A DNA stretch of 64,000 nt, taken from the NCBI GenBank assembly GCA_951813085.1, contig OX638348.1, positions 2,923,627-2,987,626 of the forward strand. Direction: 5' to 3'. The notes under the pieces were generated by a model. The model searched no databases. It saw only the letters and a program-made list of their open reading frames with translations, and had not been told where the DNA came from. The stretch is from an uncultured Opitutaceae bacterium (GTDB lineage Bacteria; Verrucomicrobiota; Verrucomicrobiia; Opitutales; Opitutaceae). Shown piece by piece: positions 8,562 to 17,934 of the stretch. How positions within the stretch are numbered: the first letter of the stretch is position 1; every line of letters starts with the position of its first letter. The position numbers were made by a program, and so were the translations under genes.

Positions 8562-10022
8562 ATGCTCAACAAACTCGCTCCATCAATTCTTAGGTTCGCT
8601 AGCATTGGGGGAGTCCTCGCTCTAGCAGGAACATTCGCAATCGCAGCATCCTCTGACCCTCCAAAGCTCGAACGCGAGTTTCGCGCGGCTTGGGTTGCGA
8701 CTGTATTCAATATCGACTGGCCCTCCAAGGCCGGTTTGAAGGTACGAGAGCAGCAACAGGAACTAACGGATCTTCTCAACGCCGCGAAGTGGATGGGGCT
8801 AAACGCGATCATCCTTCAAGTACGACCTGCAGCCGATGCCTTGTATCAATCAAGCTTTGAGCCTTGGTCACCCTACCTCACCGGCGAGATGGGACTTTAT
8901 CCTGGATACGACCCATTGGAATTCGCGATCGAGGAAGCCCATAAAAGAGGCCTGGAACTCCATGCATGGTTCAATCCCTTCAGAGCGCAAACGAACTACA
9001 AGAACGCCATAGCGGACGACCACATCGTCAATACGCGTAAAGACTGGATCAAGCGTTACGGTAACTACCTTTGGCTGGATCCTGGCAACCCGGAGGCGCG
9101 TGAATATTCCATTCAAGTGATTCTCGACGTCGTTGAACGGTACGACATTGACGGCGTCCACCTTGACGACTACTTCTACCCGTATCCGAGCAATGATGAC
9201 CGCTTGCCATTTCCAGATGAAGACACGTTCGAACGATTCGGTCGCGGAAAGATCGAGGACTGGAGACGGGCAAGCATCGACGACTTTATTGAAAACCTAA
9301 ACAAGCGTATCCATAAAACCAAGCCATGGGTACTTTTGGGGATCAGCCCTTTCGGTATTTGGAAACCGGGAACGCCCAAAGGAACCGAGGCCGGACTGGA
9401 CGCCTACAGCCTGCTTTACGCCGATTCCAGGAAATGGCTGCGAAAGGGATGGACGGACTATATGATGCCTCAACTATACTGGATGATCGATTCCAAAGGA
9501 CAGAGCTTTCCCAAGCTACTGGATTGGTGGGTTGGCGAAAACAAGCGAAAGCGACACTTGTGGCCTGGAATCGCTACCGATCGCGTGGGACCCGACCGTC
9601 CTGCTTCTGAAATGAGCAAGCAGATCAAGCTCATTCGCAGCTCGAAGCAGGACTACCCCGGTCACGCCCACTGGAGCGCCGACAGCTTGATCAAGGATCA
9701 GCGTGGCGTTCAAAAGCACTTGATCAAAACAACTTACAACTACCCTGCCCTTGTACCTCCAAGTAAATGGCTCAAAGGTTCCCGCCCCGATGCGCCAACG
9801 ATTGCGATAACGCCGAAAGGAGAACAATACGTCATCAAGATCGCCCCCCAGGACGCGGTCCGTTTTTGGATCGTACAAACCAAGATTGGATCCCGGTGGA
9901 CCTTTAGACGAATCGACGCGAATCAGGAATCCGTTACCGTCGACAGCGCAGACATATTCGCCGTATCCGCCCTCGGGCTGACCGGACTCCAAAGCAAGCC
10001 AACCGTCTACGATGCCCGGTAG
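8562..10022 (+). CDS. GHL10-type (DUF187) glycoside hydrolase-like protein, secreted
   Basis: 486 residues. A signal peptide (to about residue 30) precedes a TIM-barrel-like domain with the family landmarks EFRAAWVATV, LNAIILQVRPAADALY, AWFNPFR and DGVHLDDYFYPYP, whose acidic residues are probable catalytic or binding positions. The ~80-residue C-terminus may be a Fn3-like beta domain. GHL10 proteins are annotated as family-10-like glycosidases, mostly without known substrate, and act in the periplasm or at the surface. The gene stands upstream of fdhD by 30 bases, but no functional link between them is apparent. Confidence 0.85.
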   Translation: MLNKLAPSILRFASIGGVLALAGTFAIAASSDPPKLEREFRAAWVATVFNIDWPSKAGLKVREQQQELTDLLNAAKWMGLNAIILQVRPAADALYQSSFEPWSPYLTGEMGLYPGYDPLEFAIEEAHKRGLELHAWFNPFRAQTNYKNAIADDHIVNTRKDWIKRYGNYLWLDPGNPEAREYSIQVILDVVERYDIDGVHLDDYFYPYPSNDDRLPFPDEDTFERFGRGKIEDWRRASIDDFIENLNKRIHKTKPWVLLGISPFGIWKPGTPKGTEAGLDAYSLLYADSRKWLRKGWTDYMMPQLYWMIDSKGQSFPKLLDWWVGENKRKRHLWPGIATDRVGPDRPASEMSKQIKLIRSSKQDYPGHAHWSADSLIKDQRGVQKHLIKTTYNYPALVPPSKWLKGSRPDAPTIAITPKGEQYVIKIAPQDAVRFWIVQTKIGSRWTFRRIDANQESVTVDSADIFAVSALGLTGLQSKPTVYDAR

Positions 10023-10052
10023 ACACTTCACGACAGCGTCGCCCCTGGGCTA

Positions 10053-10916
10053 TTGACCCAATCCTTCTCAAGCAGGTACAGTGCGTCTAATTTGGAAAAC
10101 AAATCTAGAGATCCCTCTATCGTACAAAGCGCCGTAGCTCGCTTGCATGCGGACGGGAACGTCAATACAATATCCGACGACGTCGCCATCGAAGAGCCCT
10201 TGGAAATTCGCCTGGGCAATCGCCCTTTCGTCGTGACCATGCGAACGCCAGGACACGATGAGGAGCTGGCGGCAGGGTTTATGATTACGGAAGGGATCGT
10301 TCATTCCGCTGACGATTTCAAGGAGATCGATCGTTGCCAAGTCTCTCCCACCCCGGAAAACACGATTCGTATACGGCTCAAAAAGGGAAACGATTCGGAA
10401 GCGATCGATTCGCGACGCTATGGAGCCGTTTCCTCAAGCTGCGGCGTTTGCGGAAAGACCTCATTGGAGGATCTTAGAAAATCGTATCCAACGATTGAGA
10501 GTCGCTGCGCCATCGATCGCAAGACGCTGCTAGAGTTGCCCGACGCGCTTCGAGCCCATCAAGCGGTATTCGATCGAACTGGAGGCCTTCATTCATCCGG
10601 CATCTTCGATTGCGAAGGAAATTTCCTATATCTTAGAGAAGACGTGGGACGGCACAATGCGCTAGACAAGGCAATCGGGCACGCAGCGCTGAACGGCGAA
10701 TTTCCATTGGACAATCATGTACTCGTGGTAAGTGGGCGTGTCTCCTTCGAAATTATTCAAAAGGCGCTGGCCGCGCGCATCCCCATTATCGCAGCTGTAT
10801 CCGCTCCGTCATCACTCGCAATCTCCGTCGCCCGCGAGTGCGGCATCACTCTTGTCGGCTTTCTTCGCTCCCCCACCATGAACGTCTATTCCCATCCACA
10901 ACGCATATCAGGATAA
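10053..10916 (+). CDS. fdhD: Formate dehydrogenase accessory sulfurtransferase FdhD
   Basis: 287 residues. FdhD moves sulfur from a cysteine desulfurase to the molybdenum cofactor of formate dehydrogenase. The signature CGVCG is present (Cys130, Cys133), as are the conserved DEELAAGFMITEGI, LREDVGRHNALDKAIG, VVSGRVSFEI and SAPSSLAI segments. No formate dehydrogenase gene is in the window. The only early start in frame is TTG at 10053; the next Met falls inside the conserved domain, so a TTG start is likely although no strong ribosome site precedes it. Confidence 0.93.
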   Translation: MTQSFSSRYSASNLENKSRDPSIVQSAVARLHADGNVNTISDDVAIEEPLEIRLGNRPFVVTMRTPGHDEELAAGFMITEGIVHSADDFKEIDRCQVSPTPENTIRIRLKKGNDSEAIDSRRYGAVSSSCGVCGKTSLEDLRKSYPTIESRCAIDRKTLLELPDALRAHQAVFDRTGGLHSSGIFDCEGNFLYLREDVGRHNALDKAIGHAALNGEFPLDNHVLVVSGRVSFEIIQKALAARIPIIAAVSAPSSLAISVARECGITLVGFLRSPTMNVYSHPQRISG

Positions 10917-10949
10917 GCGTTTCACGAACTTTAAACGAACCCATCAATT

Positions 10950-11933
10950 ATGAAACCACACTTGCTATATCCAATCGCGATTCTCGCATTCTTATTTCCG
11001 ACAACGCTTTCGGGACAAGCTTCCTCGGACAAATCCCTAACGAAAGACGACATCATGGCCATGGTCGATGAGCTCTCCAATTGGGGACGATGGGGACCCG
11101 ACGATCAGCTTGGCGCCATCAATCTGATTACTCCTGAAACACGAAAGCGCGCAGCGAAACTTGTCCGCGAAGGGATATCCGTATCCCTCGCCCGAGACGT
11201 CGAAACGGAGGTCGCGGTCGACAATCCAAAGCCCTTCGAGCATACGATGCTGTCGGATGGCCAAACCTTGCACGCCCAGTGGTGCTCGGACAACTTTTCG
11301 GTCTCCTACCACGGATTCGCCCACTCGCACATAGACTCGCTTTGCCACTATGTTCACGAGCAAACGCTGTACAACGGCTACTCGAGCAAGCTCGTCACCT
11401 CGGAGGGGGCCCTGACGCTCGACATAACCAACATGAAGAACGGGCTCTTCAGTCGCGGTATCCTTATTGACCTCCCCGCTCTCAAAGGCGTCGACTACCT
11501 CGAACCAGGGACAGCCATCTATCCAGAAGATCTCGACGCTTGGGAAAAGAAGATCGGCCTCAGCATCCGCTCGGGGGACATCGTGCTGCTCTACACCGGA
11601 CGCTGGGCGCGACGCGATGCAGTCGGTCCTTGGAATGGAAGCCAAGCAGGACTGCACGCTACTTCCGCCCGATGGCTCAAGGCCCGCGACATCGCCGTGC
11701 TTGGCAGCGACGGAGGCAGCGAAGCCTCCCCTTCAGGAATTCCCGGAGTCAATAGCCCCATCCACCTTCTAATGCTCCACTCGATGGGCGTACCGATACT
11801 CGACAATCTCGACCTGGAAGCCTTAAGCAAAAAGTCGAGGGAACTAAATCGGTGGGACTTCTTACTAACCGTTGCGCCGCTAGCGGTAAAAGGAGGCACC
11901 GGTTCGCCCTTGAACCCGATTGCCACGTTTTAA
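10950..11933 (+). CDS. Cyclase-family (kynurenine formamidase-like) metal-dependent hydrolase, exported
   Basis: 327 residues with a signal peptide ending near SGQASSD. It belongs to the putative-cyclase superfamily (PF04199 type), shown by the metal-binding segment HGFAHSHIDSLCHY, the strand SRGILIDLPALKGVDYLEPG and the later GSDGGSEASPSG and NLDLEALS parts. Members open amide or ester bonds in small cyclic molecules; the substrate here is unknown. The gene lies 33 bases after fdhD and 6 bases before the subtilase, so it may share a transcript with them. Confidence 0.82.
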   Translation: MKPHLLYPIAILAFLFPTTLSGQASSDKSLTKDDIMAMVDELSNWGRWGPDDQLGAINLITPETRKRAAKLVREGISVSLARDVETEVAVDNPKPFEHTMLSDGQTLHAQWCSDNFSVSYHGFAHSHIDSLCHYVHEQTLYNGYSSKLVTSEGALTLDITNMKNGLFSRGILIDLPALKGVDYLEPGTAIYPEDLDAWEKKIGLSIRSGDIVLLYTGRWARRDAVGPWNGSQAGLHATSARWLKARDIAVLGSDGGSEASPSGIPGVNSPIHLLMLHSMGVPILDNLDLEALSKKSRELNRWDFLLTVAPLAVKGGTGSPLNPIATF

Positions 11934-11939
11934 GAGCGC

Positions 11940-13583
11940 ATGCAAATGAAGCGTCCTGTCGCAATCTTGATAATCGTTTTAATACTCGCGTATTGCGGAG
12001 GTCGCCTCTCCTACCATTGGTTCGCACAAACGAAATCTGACTCCCCGCCTGAGTCAACGCCGGTCGTTTCAGCAGAGCCATCAAGCCTACCCGCGGAACC
12101 GACGCTTGCTCCTAGCTTCGAGGTGGAAGCCATCATGGACGATTCCTTTTCACCCCCAGAGGACATCGCGTTCTCGGATGAACTCCTCGTTTCATTCGAC
12201 AACGACTCAAGCTACCAACGCTTTCTTGAAAACGCTGCTCGCGAGGGAATCAATGTCATGCGCGCGAATGACCGACTCAGATCTGCGCGAGTCGGCATCT
12301 CCGACGAAAGCGAAGCCGATCGCGTCCGCGCGATCGCTGGGGAGGATGCCCAATTCGACTACAACTACATCGTAGCAGCGCCAACAACCCCGCAGCCCTC
12401 CGTTTCAGGGCAAGGCAATCAAGCGTTCAACAACCAAGCGCTCGCCTGGCTGGGCGTCCCCGATGACCATTCGACCTGGGGAGCGGGAATAACCGTTGCG
12501 ATTCTCGATACGGGAATATCAAGCCATTCCTCGCTGGACGGGGTCGAGATTGAGCGGATCTCGTTGATTGACGACAACGCCCAAAACGGGCGCTCCGAAT
12601 ACAGCGGCCACGGCACGGCCGTCGCTTCGATCATCGCAGGCAGCTCTGGAACGGGAATCGCTCCAGCTTCGGATTTAATCAGTATTCAAGTTATGGATTC
12701 AGATGGACTTGGCGATAGTTTCACTCTCGCGGAAGGCATTATTCGAGCAGTCGATTCCGGAGCAGAGGTAATCAGCATGTCCCTTGGAAGCTATGGCTAT
12801 ACGCGCGCACTGCAGGATGCGGTCGACTATGCTCATTCCAAGAACGTCGCTCTCGTCGCTTCCGTAGGCAACGACGGCTCCTATGCGGCGCCGTACCCTG
12901 CCCAGTTGGAAGGTGTAATCGGCGTATCGGCCGTCGACGCAGAAAGTCAGCGCGCCGCATTTTCCAACTACAGCTCTGCAGTCGATATTGGAGCTCCCGG
13001 CGTAGGCGTCTACGCCGCTTGGAATGACAACGATTGGACCCGCTTTTCCGGCACGTCGGCAGCGGCCCCTTATGTTTCAGGCACGATCGCCGCCACCCTT
13101 TCACTCGATTCAAAGCTCAATCCAGTCGATGCTGCGGAAATCGTTCTCGACTATGCGGACGATGCGAGCGCTCCCGGAATTGATATAGAGGTCGGCCAAG
13201 GTATCCTCAATCTAGACCGGGTGGTAAACCGCGATGAATCGCATATCTTCGACGCCGCGCTCGCTGATTTCTACCTGGACCTAGACCAGGCCAACGAGTC
13301 GACGATTCCTTTGCTGGTAAATGTGCAAAATAGAGGCACGGAGCGACTCAACAACGTTTCGGTCATCGTGACCGAGAACGACGGAATCCCCCAAAGAGTC
13401 TATTTAGGCAGCCTCATGGAAAGCGAAACGACATCCCACACGATCTACCTAGACCCCTCGCAGCTAATGCCTGAAGCCGGATATACCATTTTTGCAGAAA
13501 CGGTCATCAATGGACCCGAGGATTCTCGAGCAGGAAACGATGCTCGATCAGGATCGCTTCAACTGCAAGTACCCGATCCTTAA
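11940..13583 (+). CDS. Subtilisin-like serine protease (S8), membrane-anchored or secreted
   Basis: 547 residues. One N-terminal hydrophobic helix, a Ser/Pro-rich linker and a propeptide-like domain precede the S8 domain. All three catalytic residues are present: Asp190 (ILDTG), His224 (GHGTAVASI) and Ser373 (SGTSAAAPYVSG). A C-terminal beta domain (from ~430; LLVNVQNRGTERLNNVSV) resembles CARDB-type adhesion modules. It is probably a cell-envelope protease. It starts 6 bases after the cyclase gene and appears intact. Confidence 0.9.
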   Translation: MQMKRPVAILIIVLILAYCGGRLSYHWFAQTKSDSPPESTPVVSAEPSSLPAEPTLAPSFEVEAIMDDSFSPPEDIAFSDELLVSFDNDSSYQRFLENAAREGINVMRANDRLRSARVGISDESEADRVRAIAGEDAQFDYNYIVAAPTTPQPSVSGQGNQAFNNQALAWLGVPDDHSTWGAGITVAILDTGISSHSSLDGVEIERISLIDDNAQNGRSEYSGHGTAVASIIAGSSGTGIAPASDLISIQVMDSDGLGDSFTLAEGIIRAVDSGAEVISMSLGSYGYTRALQDAVDYAHSKNVALVASVGNDGSYAAPYPAQLEGVIGVSAVDAESQRAAFSNYSSAVDIGAPGVGVYAAWNDNDWTRFSGTSAAAPYVSGTIAATLSLDSKLNPVDAAEIVLDYADDASAPGIDIEVGQGILNLDRVVNRDESHIFDAALADFYLDLDQANESTIPLLVNVQNRGTERLNNVSVIVTENDGIPQRVYLGSLMESETTSHTIYLDPSQLMPEAGYTIFAETVINGPEDSRAGNDARSGSLQLQVPDP

Positions 13584-13653
13584 CCGAATTTGAAATTTGA
13601 AAATATTAGCATAGGACCAACGTTGTCCGATGCCATAGCGTAGCATACCGCCT

Positions 13654-14085
13654 ATGAAAGAAACCGACATTGCATTCACAGGCTACCCTGTTTCGAACAT
13701 GCCTCGCGCTCGAGCCTTCTACGAGGGCGTACTAGGACTAGGGCCTACGGTTTACGAGCTCCCGAACGGAACCTCTTGGGTCGAGTACGAGCTTGCCTCG
13801 GGAACCTTGGCCATCACTGACGTCGATCCCAATTGGCAGCCTCGAGACAACGGCCCGGCGATCGCTTTAGAAGTCGATGAATTCGATTCCGCCATGGACC
13901 ATTTTCGAGCAAAAGGCGTTGAAATTCGTATTGAAGAAATCGATTCGCCAGTTTGCAAAATCGGTTCGATCCTCGATTCCGAAGGGAACACGATCACGAT
14001 ACACTGCAAGAAGGAGTCCCATCCAGACAAGGCGGGCTTCCCAAGCAATCGCCCATTCACGCTAGAACGGGAGCTCTACTTCTGA
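13654..14085 (+). CDS. VOC superfamily (glyoxalase/bleomycin-resistance-like) protein
   Basis: 143 residues with the paired beta-alpha-beta-beta-beta modules of the vicinal-oxygen-chelate fold: TGYPVSNMPRARAFYEGVLGL at the start and ILDSEGNTITIHCKK near the end. Such proteins bind a metal and act on small molecules such as methylglyoxal adducts or antibiotics. The exact role cannot be read. Its last 10 bases overlap the convergent FecR gene. Confidence 0.8.
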   Translation: MKETDIAFTGYPVSNMPRARAFYEGVLGLGPTVYELPNGTSWVEYELASGTLAITDVDPNWQPRDNGPAIALEVDEFDSAMDHFRAKGVEIRIEEIDSPVCKIGSILDSEGNTITIHCKKESHPDKAGFPSNRPFTLERELYF

Positions 14086-15530
14086 GCAACCGCTACGGGC
14101 GAGGGATCGGCTTCGACGATGATTCGCGCTTGGTCGATAAACCCGTGGATCTCGAAATTCATGAAGACCTGTTGACAATCCGAGGAAATACGAACGATGT
14201 CGTTCTCAGTACGTCGGCCTTGCTTGCTTTCGTAAGCGATATCCGAGTGTCCAACAATCGAGTCGCTTTCATTCAAGTTAGGCCCATGGAGAATCACTCC
14301 GAGTATCTTATTCTTGAATCGTACGCGGCCTTTGGCACGATGGTTTTCGTTCGCGCTCGCGTCAAAATGTATCAAGTAACTGTGTACAAGCGTGTTTTCA
14401 GGGATTTTTCCTTGGATCAATGAAGACAGTACAGGCTTCTCGCGCTCGCGCTGTTTCGACGTAGCGGTATCGAGGTATTGCTTGAGCGCATTCTCGCTCA
14501 TAACGCGGTACGTGCCTGGCTTGGCCAGATTCACTTGCAGCGACTGCGGCAATGAGAAATTCCTTCGCTCTGGAAATAGCATCAGGTAGTCGTGCTTGAA
14601 CCGGCCATGACGCAAGTCCTTGGGCGGGTCCTGTAGATTGTGAACCTGTCCCCCAATCGCTCGAATGAGCGGATCCTTCAGCGGAGAAGGCGCGAATGAA
14701 TTGGGATCGTACTCCCGCTCCAAATAGGACGGATTCAGATCGAGCTCCGCCAATCGGTCCTTGGCGATGACGAGCGGTTCGTTCTCGTAATCCATCCCCA
14801 TTTTCATCCGAGCTTCAACTTCGCCTTCAAGCACGTGCAAGCGAGACTCTCCCGCCTTGTCTACCTTTAGAGCGAATTCGGTACCCAGATCGACTACTTC
14901 CATATCCGGCGTATCGATACGAAACCCAATCGCCTGAGGCGGTACGTTGGCAGTGACGCGGCCCGTCATCAACGTAATGTGATCGAGCCCAAACACGTCG
15001 AATTCCACAGGGCCCCTCATTGAAAGCTCCACGCCGTTATCCAAGCGGACCTGGGCTTTTCCGGCATCCAGCCGAAACAGACCACGCTGCAGACCCTTGC
15101 CCACGAACAGGTCCGACGGCGATTCCTCGCTCTTCAAGCTGGTTACGATTCCAAGGTAGTCCTCTTGATCGAATCCCTGCGAACCCGAACCTGGAATAAC
15201 CTGCCAGAGATTGAGCGATAAGGCAACTAAGGCAGCGATCGAGGCTACCGCAGCGAATGTTTTCCAAAAATCGATATTGTCCCGTCGAGCCGCTTCAGAC
15301 TTGAGCGTCTCATAGTCGATCATGTTGTCCATTTTTCCCGCTACGGCGAGCAATGGTTCCTGATACAGGGAACCGTGCATGTCCACGTATCGAATATAGT
15401 CGTCGAGCCGGTCTTGATCGGATTTCAAAATCCGATTGAGAGCCTGCGCCTCGTGATCGCTTAGAGTCCCGCTGATCGCTTTATCCAAAAGCGAATCCCA
15501 CTCTTCGTTGCCTATGGGTTTCATGTTCAT
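14076..15530 (-). CDS. FecR-domain protein (putative anti-sigma/signal transducer)
   Basis: 484 residues. A cytoplasmic N-terminal part with an anti-sigma-like zone (LSDHEAQALNRILKSD) precedes one transmembrane helix (~85-105) and a periplasmic FecR domain (~150-240; FRLDAGKAQVRLDNGVELSMRG, VVDLGTEFALKV). The ~240-residue C-terminal region is unassigned. Its ATG overlaps the stop of the ECF sigma gene (TGATG), so the two are translationally coupled. The usual model in this phylum is that FecR senses an envelope signal and controls the partner sigma factor. Targets are unknown. Confidence 0.87.
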   Translation of the reverse strand: MNMKPIGNEEWDSLLDKAISGTLSDHEAQALNRILKSDQDRLDDYIRYVDMHGSLYQEPLLAVAGKMDNMIDYETLKSEAARRDNIDFWKTFAAVASIAALVALSLNLWQVIPGSGSQGFDQEDYLGIVTSLKSEESPSDLFVGKGLQRGLFRLDAGKAQVRLDNGVELSMRGPVEFDVFGLDHITLMTGRVTANVPPQAIGFRIDTPDMEVVDLGTEFALKVDKAGESRLHVLEGEVEARMKMGMDYENEPLVIAKDRLAELDLNPSYLEREYDPNSFAPSPLKDPLIRAIGGQVHNLQDPPKDLRHGRFKHDYLMLFPERRNFSLPQSLQVNLAKPGTYRVMSENALKQYLDTATSKQREREKPVLSSLIQGKIPENTLVHSYLIHFDASANENHRAKGRVRFKNKILGVILHGPNLNESDSIVGHSDIAYESKQGRRTENDIVRISSDCQQVFMNFEIHGFIDQARIIVEADPSPVAVAQK

Positions 15531-16069
15531 CAGGCGGTCACGCCCCTCGCTTGCATTTTTCCTTGTATGCAGTGCATCAGTGTTTTTCGTACGCGTTGAA
15601 GGGCCTTGTAGGTGGCTTCAACCGTCTTGCCTTGAGAATCCGCAATAACATCTACGGTCTCATCTTCAAAGTAGTAATCAGTCAACATGGATCGCTTGTC
15701 CTGGGGCACTTCCGCAAGACACTCTTTCAGGTACTCGCGGCGCTGATCCAGCTCAGGAGTCAGCATCGATTGCCTCGATGCGATTTCTTTCATCAAGTCC
15801 TCGTCTAGAAAACGGTGCCAACGGCTCGACTTCTCGCGATGCTTCAGAGTCATATGGTACGCGAATCGGAAGGCCCAAGGAGCGAAGGGTCGCGTGGGGT
15901 CGTAGTCTCCGATCTTGTTGTACAACGCGATTGCCGTCTCCTGCAGAACATCCTGCGCATCCTGAGAATGGGGCATCAAAGAAAGTATGTACCGATAAAT
16001 CTGCTTCTCATGAGACATGAAAAGCTGGATGAATCGGCTTCGCGGGTCTAATTTTTCTTCAGAAGACAT
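15530..16069 (-). CDS. ECF-family RNA polymerase sigma factor
   Basis: 179 residues. Region 2 is clear in the first half (YRYILSLMPHSQDAQDVLQET, PFAPWAFRFAYHMTLKHREK), and region 4, a helix-turn-helix, lies in the second (LAEVPQDKRSMLTDYYFEDETV, EATYKALQRVRKTL). This type is common in Planctomycetes and Verrucomicrobia next to FecR and DUF1501/cytochrome genes. It is co-transcribed with the FecR gene and is likely controlled by it. Confidence 0.92.
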   Translation of the reverse strand: MSSEEKLDPRSRFIQLFMSHEKQIYRYILSLMPHSQDAQDVLQETAIALYNKIGDYDPTRPFAPWAFRFAYHMTLKHREKSSRWHRFLDEDLMKEIASRQSMLTPELDQRREYLKECLAEVPQDKRSMLTDYYFEDETVDVIADSQGKTVEATYKALQRVRKTLMHCIQGKMQARGVTA

Positions 16070-16375
16070 TGTTAAGTAAGATACGGCAACTGTATGGGAA
16101 CTATTACTAAAATCGATCGAATTCTGGACAGGCTGCGCGTTGGCGGACGAATCTCATTTGTTTTGTCCAAGTTTCTATGACGCTAGGTAATCTGTTTGTT
16201 GCAAGGCGCTACGTCGAATCGATCAGCGCCATCCATTGCAGCACCTCCTTTATTTATTCATAGTGTCAATCGTAAGCGTCTCCTGTCGCAATTCAGGAAT
16301 TCGCTTAATGTGGGAATCGCTTCCGGGTCGCAAGGCCTGGAAGCGTACCTGTTTTCAGACCCTTCTAGTTGTCCG
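16070..16375. other. Intergenic region upstream of the ECF sigma gene; nothing recognised
   Basis: 306 bases between the stop of the M48 protease gene and the start of the sigma factor gene, both on the minus strand. It should contain the promoter of the sigma-FecR pair and the 3' end of the protease transcript. No clear hairpin, promoter or small ORF was found. Confidence 0.4.
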
Positions 16376-17869
16376 TTAATTGGCTACCAGCTTCAGCGCG
16401 CGGCCTTTCCCAAGAGACTGATCCAGCTCCACCTGATTGATAATCGCCAAATCGAGCGCATCCAAGCCATAGGGCAAGTCATCGGTCAAATACGATTTGA
16501 AAACACCGTCGCGATCCACATTCCGGACCACCAGCCTGGCAGGTTGCAGATCTCTGATGGATTTGTCGCCAATAGGTCCGAAACTGCCTGAGATCCGCGC
16601 GAAAACAGGCCAGTACCGCTCGACATCAGCAGCAGAAGCATAGCTCAAGAAACTGAATACAGTTCCATCGTACTTGAAGAATTCATTCTTCAAAATCACC
16701 GGGCCGCTCGACGTATCGACAGATCCCTCTACAACGTATCCATCAAATCTACCGATCCTGGTAGATTCCGCTCGCCTTGGCTGCAGCTGAGCGACGGCAA
16801 CGAAACTTCGAGCGGCTTCCTCGGGCGTATTGCCTTGCCCAATACCGAATATAACGATACCCCGACCCTGAGAGTCGGCAAGGGTAACGCGGCTGGCTTC
16901 ATTCTTCGCTCTCCATCCCTCAGGAACGTTGAACTCGAAATTCATGTCAGGATGATAGAATTTCCCCCGGAGAGAAACCCCTTTCCGCGGATTCTCTCCT
17001 AGGACGAGCCCGTCGATTCGCCTCAAGTATTCGGCCTCCCCTACTTTGGTTTCCCCGTACTTCGTCTTCATTTCCGCCGCGAGCTGCAGAATGCGGCTTT
17101 GGCGCTCGCCTGGATCGGGGTGACTCGATTGCCATGTAGGCAAACGCTGCCCTGACTTCCCCGATATTCGACCCAGGGAATTGAAGAAAGCAGCGGATTC
17201 CCCAACCGAATAGCCGGCTTTCGCTGAATACTCGACGCCGTAGATATCTGATTCGCGCTCCGCATCCCGACCGTACTTCAAGCTAATCATCTGAAAGACG
17301 CTACCACCTAAACCCAGAAATTGGTCCGCAAAGTTCTGATTTCCCGTGACCGTTTGACCAATCACCGCGCCCGCTACCAGTCCGATTTGCCCCCACTGCT
17401 GCTTCAGCGCCCGCTGCGATGCGTGACGCGCCGCCACATGCGTGATCTCATGGCCTAAAACTACGGCCAGCTGAGCCTCATTGTTCAAGTGCGCCAGCAG
17501 CCCTCGGGTCACGTACACGTACCCCCCAGGCAAGGCGAACGCATTGACGACTGGGCTATCCATTACCCGGAACGTAAATTCGAGATTGCGGTAGATCTCC
17601 GGCGTGTCGGGTTGGCGCAGGCTGCTCTGGGCGAGTACGCGTTCCCCTATTTCGGTCACATAGCGAGCCAAAGCATCGTCCGGATACAAGCCCATTTCCT
17701 GAATTAGTTCTCGATCGCTTTTCTTTCCGAGCTCGAGCTCTTGCTGCCAGGTATAGCCGTAGCTCTTCGACTCACCTGTAAGAGCGCTCGGTTCGGTAAC
17801 GCAACCAGTGAAAACGGCAACGAATGAGAATATTCCAATAACCAGAAAGGTACGCTTTTTCGATTTCAT
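16376..17869 (-). CDS. M48-family zinc metalloprotease, lipoprotein
   Basis: 497 residues. A lipobox-like VFTGC places the lipidated cysteine at residue 23. The zinc site is HEITH (His140, Glu141, His144), followed by a downstream helix holding the third ligand (RDAERESDIYGVEYSAKAGY). The sequence resembles BepA/YfgC-type outer-membrane assembly proteases in its catalytic half. The C-terminal ~200 residues contain a FEFNVPEGW-type domain of unknown role instead of typical TPRs. It is probably a periplasmic quality-control protease. No partner is visible in the immediate surroundings. Confidence 0.88.
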   Translation of the reverse strand: MKSKKRTFLVIGIFSFVAVFTGCVTEPSALTGESKSYGYTWQQELELGKKSDRELIQEMGLYPDDALARYVTEIGERVLAQSSLRQPDTPEIYRNLEFTFRVMDSPVVNAFALPGGYVYVTRGLLAHLNNEAQLAVVLGHEITHVAARHASQRALKQQWGQIGLVAGAVIGQTVTGNQNFADQFLGLGGSVFQMISLKYGRDAERESDIYGVEYSAKAGYSVGESAAFFNSLGRISGKSGQRLPTWQSSHPDPGERQSRILQLAAEMKTKYGETKVGEAEYLRRIDGLVLGENPRKGVSLRGKFYHPDMNFEFNVPEGWRAKNEASRVTLADSQGRGIVIFGIGQGNTPEEAARSFVAVAQLQPRRAESTRIGRFDGYVVEGSVDTSSGPVILKNEFFKYDGTVFSFLSYASAADVERYWPVFARISGSFGPIGDKSIRDLQPARLVVRNVDRDGVFKSYLTDDLPYGLDALDLAIINQVELDQSLGKGRALKLVAN

Positions 17870-17934
17870 AACGGCCTAATCCCAATCCGATACTTATCGG
17901 GCAATTAGGTTCCAATTCCAAGCGGTAAATTGGG